Below, piece by piece: positions 57,300 to 64,000 of a DNA stretch of 64,000 nucleotides; within the stretch, counting starts at the first letter, position 1, and each line of letters opens with the position of its first letter. The DNA lies in NCBI RefSeq assembly GCF_900090045.1, contig NC_041784.1:1433501-1497500 (forward strand), read 5' to 3'. The position numbers and the translations under genes were made by a program. This DNA comes from Plasmodium malariae (taxonomy: Eukaryota > Apicomplexa > Aconoidasida > Haemosporida > Plasmodiidae). A model generated the notes under the pieces. It worked only from the letters and a program-made list of their open reading frames with translations, ran no database searches and was not told where the DNA came from.

Positions 57300-57730
57300 A
57301 TGGGGGAGAGGAGTTCTATTCTTATGCCTTATTTCGAGCGTATTTTACGAATTTGTTCCAATGTGTATATTTGCAGACGTATATTCGTATGGATGTATGT
57401 TAGTACGTATGAACATCACGTCGATACGTGTGAACGTTATATCAGTACATACATATATATATATATTACGCTTCTGTACATTTAGCAGTGTGTTTCCCTT
57501 CTCGTGTACTATGACCTTTAACAGTATATGACGAATTTATTGGTGCAAACACGCAATCATGGGCGTGGGTTGCTGTTCATATGTATCTTCATATATACAC
57601 AAATGCTGCTTATGTATATGCATATATATGCATATATGCATACGTATATATGTATGCACATACACAAGACCCCCATTTTTCCAATGTTCCAACTGTTAAT
57701 TGCAAAAAATATGAGGAAATTTTAAAATAA
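57300..57730 (+). CDS. Candidate small three-exon gene (60 aa)
   Basis: Exons are 57300-57362 (MGERSSILMPYFERILRICS), 57525-57582 (YMTNLLVQTRNHGRGLLFI) and 57669-57730 (PHFSNVPTVNCKKYEEILK then stop). Donors are GTGTATATT and GTATCTTC; acceptors are TTTAACAG and CACAAG. Phases are 0 then 1 and agree. The exons are clearly more GC-rich and less repetitive than the two introns, which are microsatellite-like. The product is a small basic soluble-looking protein, perhaps an organellar ribosome or small complex component, but I do not recognise it. It converges on the candidate gene at 57889-58497. Confidence 0.5.
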
Positions 57731-57888
57731 AAAATTGTTAACAATGTACTTAAGAGAAAAGGAATAATTTTATTATAACGTGCAGTTATTCCTTATTTAA
57801 AAAAAAAAAATAATAATAAAATAAAAATAAAAATAAAAATAACTACTGTTAAGCAACTTTTACATTTTAATACTTATCCATAATTAAA

Positions 57889-58497
57889 TTAAAATTTTTT
57901 TTTTTTTTTTAATTTTTGGGGGAAAAAAATGGTAAAAGTTAATTCTTTCTTTGCCTTTGAGGCATCTCTTTCTCTGTTCATGTATAATATATATACAATG
58001 AGAATTCGCAAAAAAGTTTCATATTTCGTTTTTCGCATAAACCCTTTGTGAATAATATTATGAGTATTTTTCACGTATGGATGAATGAATAACAGCGGCT
58101 GATATATAAAATGATATTATTATATATACTTTAGCTCTTGCTATCTCCATGCACATATACATAAATATGAAAATTAAGGACTTGAAATGTATTCTTGTAA
58201 ATACAATGCCATAATTCTTGTAAATGCAATGCCATAATTCTTGTAAATACAATGCCATAATTCTTGTAAATACAATGCCATAACATCTTTTTCGCATCTC
58301 TTCCAAAAGAAATGTGCAATGTATGTATATATATATATATGTATATATTAAGAAAAGGGCACGTAACAAATAACGCATCAAACGCGTTCAAATAATAATA
58401 ATAATTAAAACAATGATTTTCAAACAGAAAAAAAAAAGGGAGCATCAAAAATATTAAGTATATACAATTACAACAGCGTACCACACTGCCGCTTCAT
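57889..58497 (-). CDS. Candidate small three-exon gene (124 aa) with repeat in exon 2
   Basis: Exons are 58472-58497 (MKRQCGTL), 58161-58299 and 57889-58098. Phases are 2 then 0 and agree, with donors GTAATTG and GTATATGTG and acceptors GGAAG and ATATCAG. Exon 2 begins DAKKMLWHCIYKN and crosses four copies of a 23 bp repeat. Exon 3 reads PLLFIHPYVKNTHNIIHKGF, then KTKYETFLRILIVYILYMN, and ends in a Lys run encoded by poly(dT). The third exon is the most protein-like. The repeat inside exon 2, whose period is not a multiple of three, is a reason for caution. Family unknown. Confidence 0.4.
58184..58283. repeat. 23 bp tandem repeat, four copies
   Basis: Unit ATAATTCTTGTAAATACAATGCC on the plus strand, four nearly perfect copies. 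Period 23 means successive copies are read in different frames on the minus strand, all of them open. Confidence 0.9.
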
Positions 58498-59274
58498 ATT
58501 TGGAAGAGAAATGAAAAATTGATTTACGTTCAAAACGAAAAAAAAAAAAAAAAAAAAGCCATCCCCCATACGGTAAAAATGTATAAGCATATATATATTA
58601 TCATATCTCTATATAATACTGTATTTATATAAATTAGCATAATGTACAAACACTGTTATATTGTCACTTTGTATAAAAATAGTTCAATTTTTAGTTACTC
58701 GAAAACTCGCAAACTGAACGAAAAGAAGAAGAAAAACTTCTTTTTTTAGTGATAGAAATAAAAATAAAAATAAAAATAAAAATAAAAATTAAAATAAAAA
58801 TTAAAATTAAAATTAAAATTAAAATAAAAAATAATAATCAATCGTTTTAAGAACTTTTTTGTTTATAGCTTTTTTTTTTTTTATTTTATTTTATTTTTTT
58901 TTTTTTTTTATTTTATTTTATTTTATTTTTTTTATTTTATTTTATTTTATTTTTTTTATTTTATTTTTTTTATTTTATTTTCTTTTTTTTATATTTTGCT
59001 GTTTTATTGAAACTTATTTACTTCCTTTTTTCAAGCTAAAGAAAAAAAAGGGAATACGTATTATAATATGGCAACTACTTCTAAAGGTTATTTTCCCAAA
59101 CGAAATAACACAAGAAAAAAGAAAGTGCTTTAGCAGCTTATCATATATACCTATATTTATTTATATACTTATATATATACTTATATATATACGTATATTT
59201 TAGTTTGTATTGATATTTGCACAAAATTTTAACTTCTGGAAATTTTTTATCGCACAGGAAGGAAAAAGAGTGAC
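58498..59274. other. Upstream region of SPT4
   Basis: AAATAAAAATAAAA repeats (about 58755-58830) and TTTTATTTTA repeats (about 58870-58985) precede SPT4. The plus-strand frame at 58859-59203 is a product of the T-rich repeat. A short stretch near 59037-59130 is mildly coding-like but isolated. Confidence 0.6.
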
Positions 59275-59463
59275 ATGAAAAAAATCGATGAACCCTTCTC
59301 GGAACATAAGTATAATTTATAAATAAAAAAAAAAAAAAAAAAAAAAAATGGAATAACTGCTACACGACAGAAAAGTAACGTGCGTCGTATCGCACATATA
59401 TATATACATATATATATATATTATTTGTATATACATATATATATATATATTATTTGTATATAC

Positions 59464-59511
<48 letters not shown>

Positions 59512-60438
59512 TGTATATACTATATGTATATATATTGATACGTTTACGTACACGTAAACATATGTATATATCGAACCCTTAGCTTGAAGTAAATAACATT
59601 TTTTGTTCAATCGTACGTATATGTATAATTATATATATGTATATACAACTATATGTATATGTGCATATAACTTTATCTCCTTTTGCTTGAAGAGATTTAT
59701 TAAAAAAGTCGAGGAACATATCACAAGAAGACAAGGCTTTAAAATTACGTGCCTGTTTATCATGTCGTTTGTTAAGAACAGAAATGGAGGTAAAACTATC
59801 CACCATCGATGGAAAAAAAAAAAAAAAAAATATCCTTTATTGAGACACTATATGTGCTATACTGTTTGATTAAACTTTGTACTGTGTTTATGCGTGAGCG
59901 ATATTGCACTTTCAGCATGTTTGTGGGAGTTGTATACGCATATTTACGTGCATGCATGTATAAATATATATGTATATGTTTATATATGTATATGTTTATA
60001 TATGTATATGTTTATATATGTATATGTTTATATATGTATATGTTTATATATGTGTATGTTTATATATATATATGTTTTTATATGCTTATGTATATATAAG
60101 TATGCATGTACATCCACGTGTGCCGTGTGTGAAAGACATTGTGACGTAAAATAGAGGGGAATATAAACCCACCTTCTCCATTTTATGATATTTTCCATTT
60201 TTTGCAGTTTTACCAAAACGGTTGTAGTAACTGCAAGTTTTTGCAAATGGCGGGAGACAGACATAGAATTCATGACTGTACCACAGAAAATTTCAATGGG
60301 TTTATGGCTATTACAACTCCTACCAAATCATGGATGGCTCAATATAACGATTTAAGTAAATATGCTCCAGGTTTCTATGCCTTACAAGTAGTAGGGGAAT
60401 TGCCAGAGTCAATAAGAGATTTAAAATCAAATTATTAA
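59275..60438 (+). CDS. SPT4: Transcription elongation factor SPT4
   Basis: Exons are 59275-59309, 59693-59789 and 60208-60438. Phases (2, then 0) agree, giving 120 residues, close to animal and yeast SPT4. The N-terminus is [17 protein letters not shown]. The zinc finger is formed by [19 protein letters not shown] in exon 2 and [13 protein letters not shown] in exon 3, so the CxxC pairs lie on either side of the second intron. The conserved core [35 protein letters not shown] and [14 protein letters not shown] follows. With SPT5 it forms the DSIF elongation factor on RNA polymerase II. Both introns carry TATATG microsatellite. Exon 1 was chosen because its GTATAATTT donor leaves phase 2, as exon 2 needs, and because a stop precedes exon 2 in frame. 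Confidence 0.93.
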
Positions 60439-61367
60439 GTTCTTTTGTTAGAAAAGAAAATACATTTTTTTTTTTTTTTTTTTTTTTTTTTGTAATAAAT
60501 TACCTTATATGTTAAATATAATTAGCATTTGCAAAAAAGATACATGAACATCAAGAATAATAGTTAAGTTATTATTTGCTCAATTTGTATAAGTATAAAA
60601 TAAAAAAAAAAAATAAATAAAAATAAAAAAAACCTAAAAAAAAACTACCCTTTTTTTTTAAGTGACATTTTGAATTTTTGTGTAAAGTGGAAATTTTCAT
60701 TTTCATTTTTTTTTTTTTTTTTTTTTTTTTGCGTGTGCAAGTAAGTACACATATATTTATATGTGTGCATATACATGCATGAACAAATGAACAAATGAAC
60801 GAACTCATCCATAGGAACGCACGTGGACTTTTTCCCGGGGAAGCCTCTCAAAATAGGAGCTTCCCCACTCAATAAATAATTTGCTAGTTTTTACATAATA
60901 ACAATTGGAAGAAATATTAAAATATTTTTCAATTAATTGTTAAAAGTTAGGTGCACGGTTTGTCAAGGAGATGAAAAATGACTTTGCAAAAAATGAACAC
61001 AAACACAAAAAAAAAAAAAGGAAAAGAAAAAGAAAAAGCAATAGTAACAGCAAAAGAAAAAGCAATAGTAATAGCAACAGTAATAGCAAAAGCAATAGTA
61101 ATAGCAAAAGCAATAGTAATAGCAAAAGCAATAGTAATAGCAAAAGCAATAGTAATAGCAAAAGCAATAGCAGTAGGAAAAGGTGCACACATGTACACGT
61201 ATCATACATATATACGCGCTCAAATATATACGTACGCGCATACGTACATGCTCACAAGCCCACGTGACAAAACAAAAGCGAGGCACAATCCAGCCAATTC
61301 GTCAACCCGCTGTGCACCTTACACACGATGCACATGTGTAGCAGGGTAGCCTCGTTTACAAATTTGA
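60439..61367. other. Convergent 3' spacer between SPT4 and PRP22
   Basis: Poly(dT) tracts lie at about 60465-60490 and 60710-60730. An 18 bp AGCAATAGTAATAGCAAA array lies at about 61035-61170, open in several frames on both strands (Lys/Ser/Asn or Leu/Ala/Ile repeats). I do not consider those frames genes. Confidence 0.75.
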
Positions 61368-63696
61368 TCATCCCTTTCTTCTGGACAACCTCCATGCGTT
61401 CGGTTCTTCGTAGTAATTATGCAAAGGTTCAATCTTTTCTCTTAATTTAATTTTTGATATTTTCTTTTCATCTGCTGGAATAAATAAATTTGGGGCTAAT
61501 TGTATTAACCAGTGTGGTTGTATAATTGTGCAGTCTCTTATGTACTCCTTGTTTGTTAATACTAATTCGTGATAAACAACGAATAAAGGATTTTTATTAA
61601 AAAGAGTTGATGACGGATGAATAAAGACTTGCTGATTGGTTAACAGAGTTGTATAACCTTGTTGACTATCTCTTTTACAAACATGATTGAAATAACCAGA
61701 GCAAATACTTTTACATATATTTACATATTTGCTTGAATCATTCTTACTAGCACTTTTTTTCACTTCGTAATTATATTTTTCAAATATAGAGAGTAATTGT
61801 TTTCTTACATCTTGTGCTCTTTTTAAAGCTCTAGAATGGATAAAATTTTCATGGCACCAGTAATTCGAAAAACTGTTTTCCTTCCATTTATTATATATAT
61901 TTAAATAAGTAATTAGATCTCCTTGAGGCATAACAAATTTATTTTTCTTTTTATCTGCTAATAATGCTTTATTCATTGGTCTATAAAAAATATTTTGAAC
62001 ACTTAACATACTAACAATAGTAACTACATCATCAGCACAATTGAACTTAATTGATGTTAATAATATTTTTGATAAATTCGGTTCCATTGGAAAATTAGCC
62101 ATTTTCTTTCCTAGTTTTGTTAAATATCCATTATCATCTAATGCACCTAAATAATATAAATTCTCTAAAGAATGAATTAACGTTTCAATTGATGGTGAAT
62201 CCATAAAATCAAAATGTAAAAAATCATTTACTCCTAAGGCTTTTAATAATAAAACAATACTACCTAGATTAATTCTTTGTATCTCGGGTACACTTGTCTC
62301 TGCCATTTCATTTTTATATGCTTCTTCTGTATACAACCGATAACATTTCCCTGGTCCTGTTCTACCTGCACGTCCTGCTCTCTGTTTAGCATTTGCTTTA
62401 GATATGGGGGCAACAACTAATGAATCCATATCACGTTTGGAATCATATTTTTTTACTTTACAAAATCCTGGATCAATTACAAAAAATATACCATCAATTG
62501 TTAAACTCGCTTCCGCTATATTTGTTGATAAGATACATTTCCTACAACCAGGGGGGGCAGGCTCAAATATGATACTCTGCATATCTGATGGCAGAGATGA
62601 ATATATCGGTAAAATTATCAAAGGCGGAGGACACATACTTTCCAATTTTTTCATACGCTCATGGAGTATTTCGCAAGCCGTATTAATTTCCTCCTGACCT
62701 GTTAAGAATACTAAAATATCCCCTGGATGTTCATTCAAATGGATATTCAATACTGTTATTAGACTTGCCTCTACGTAATCACTTTCCGGCTCCTTCGAGT
62801 GAAGAATCTGCGGGGGAAATGGTAGAAAATGCAGGGACATTAGTTAGTAGCATAATGTGAATACTCAAACACGTACGTGGGTGTAGAAGTATGTGTGGAC
62901 GTATGTGTGTAAATATTATAAGGATGTTATGTTGATGCATATCATGATACACGTGTCGATGTATACGCAAAACGTTCCCCGGAAACTGCTACTCATAAAA
63001 TTATGAGCAATTTCATTCTGTCTATTTACCTCCACAGGAAATATTTTTCCAGGAATTGTAAAAATAGGTGAATTAAAAAAATACGTGGAAAATTTCTCTG
63101 CATCGAGGGTAGCTGACGTTACTATCAATTTAAAATCGGACCTCTTCCTTACAACATCCTAACAATTGTGCACAGAAGCAATGAAAAGAAAAACAAAAAA
63201 GGATATGTGCTCATGTATACATATACGTATATATTTATATGTACCATTAATGTATACACGCGCCTTTGCTTTTATGCCCACTTCGCGCTGCACTCAGGTA
63301 GCAAAATAAAATGTTGAGCATCAAATTGCTTCTTCTTTAAAAATTTTTAACGGAAATATGTAGAAAAAATGGTAGAGCCTGTTCCCATTTTTTAAATTAT
63401 TTAGATATGCTTTTCCTTAAACATATGGTAAAATGGGTATATCTTTATTGTAAGCCTTGTACCTGTCAACATTCTTTTATTTTATATGAAATATTGTCAT
63501 TTAACAGGCTACAGGTCAACGTAATTATTGCTGATATTAAACATATTTTGCTCACTGAAATTTCGTTGTTATTTCCTTGTAAATTTTCTTTTTCATTACT
63601 CGCCTTATTTTTAATATTATTTATATAAATATGGCATACCTTTAGGAGGCAGAAAAGAATGTCCGTTGAAATGGTTCGTTCATGTGCCTCATCCAG
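61368..63696 (-). CDS. PRP22: Pre-mRNA splicing DEAH-box RNA helicase, 3' part
   Basis: Exons seen are 63640-63696, 63030-63158 and 61368-62807, all joined in phase 0; upstream exons lie beyond the window edge. Motif II is [19 protein letters not shown] in the first visible exon. Motif III is [12 protein letters not shown] in the second. The last exon has [11 protein letters not shown], motif V ([13 protein letters not shown]), motif VI ([14 protein letters not shown]), then the winged-helix, ratchet and OB-fold regions. The end [15 protein letters not shown] is characteristic of Prp22/DHX8, which releases mature mRNA from the spliceosome, rather than Prp2, Prp16 or Prp43. Microsatellites occur in the introns. 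Confidence 0.93.
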
Positions 63697-64000
63697 CTAG
63701 AAAAAAAAAAAACATAAAAACAAACAAAAAAGATACATATGTATATACATACACACAAATGTATGAACAGATTTCACAATTAAACCTGTACAAGTCACTT
63801 ATTTTATGAACCGTTCAGGAAAAACCACACATTTGCGCACTCACAAGTAAACGAAAATTTTCCACATTTTTCATTCATTTTTTATCTCCTATTTTTATAA
63901 CTTTTATTTTTTCCACATTTTTCATTCATTTTTTATCTCCTATTTTTATAACTTTTATTTTTTCCACATTTTTCATTCATTTTTTATCTCCTATTTTTAT
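63697..64000 (-). other. Intron of PRP22 with a 51 bp repeat
   Basis: No coding segment to the window edge. About 2.7 copies of a 51 bp unit (TTTTCCACATTTTTCATTCA core) run from about 63858 to 64000. TTTCTAG just upstream of 63696, in the gene's sense, is the acceptor for the DEAH exon. Confidence 0.7.

Noticed and set aside
60940..61349. Poly-Leu, Ala/Ile and Lys/Ser/Asn frames
   Set aside because: An 18 bp array read in different frames and strands between the ends of SPT4 and PRP22.
1..64000. Bacterial-type features: operons, Shine-Dalgarno sites, CRISPR, insertion sequences, phage
   Set aside because: The sequence is eukaryotic apicomplexan DNA with introns; the regular repeats are microsatellites and minisatellites with no spacer diversity or transposase.

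Overview
The window is nuclear chromosomal DNA from a malaria parasite (genus Plasmodium). The DNA is very AT-rich, with purine-rich coding strands, asparagine, lysine and serine low-complexity runs inside proteins, long poly(dA:dT) tracts and short phase-consistent introns. Gene content points the same way: a TRAP-family thrombospondin-repeat adhesin tail, a Plasmodium-type adenosine deaminase, a RAP-domain protein and an alveolin-like protein. As far as I recall, the order MTRAP ... CDC50C, ADA ... ORC3, SPT4, PRP22 matches P. falciparum chromosome 10. I cannot name the species from sequence alone. It reads as a non-falciparum species because of the many GC-containing microsatellites and minisatellites in introns and spacers. 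I saw no tRNA, rRNA, CRISPR, transposon or viral feature.

Layout. 1-1457 (+) is the 3' part of MTRAP. 2768-3397 (-) is a two-exon 117-residue predicted membrane protein. 5938-7038 (-) is an alveolin-repeat protein. 9621-13304 (-) is a large protein of unknown function with a GC-AG intron and unresolved 3' exons, perhaps running to about 7.8 kb. 15935-21368 (+) is a 1.4-kilo-residue helical protein with three tiny 3' exons. 22934-24997 (+) is a WD40 protein. 25731-28022 (-) is a SpoU-type RNA methyltransferase homologue. 29541-31109 (-) is a CDC50/LEM3 flippase subunit. 33984-35024 (-) is a small four-exon gene. 36338-37429 (+) is adenosine deaminase. 39111-41960 (-) is a type I membrane protein. 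43999-45330 (-) is a RAP-domain protein. 52024-56490 (+) is ORC3. 59275-60438 (+) is SPT4. 61368-63696 (-) is the 3' part of the DEAH helicase PRP22.

Between these genes, intron-aware reading suggests several small spliced genes that simple open reading frames miss. The strongest are at 32479-32928 (-), 46694-47710 (-), 57300-57730 (+) and 57889-58497 (-), with weaker ones near 14.6, 28.9, 43.4, 43.6, 50.2 and 56.9 kb. In each multi-exon case the splice phases match and a stop codon closes the frame, but none has homology support here.

Functionally the window mixes housekeeping nuclear machinery (replication origin licensing, transcription elongation, spliceosome release), purine salvage, lipid flipping, probable organellar RNA biology and parasite surface or cortex proteins. 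There is no operon logic: genes are monocistronic on both strands. Spacers of about 0.5-3 kb are filled by poly(dA:dT) and minisatellites.
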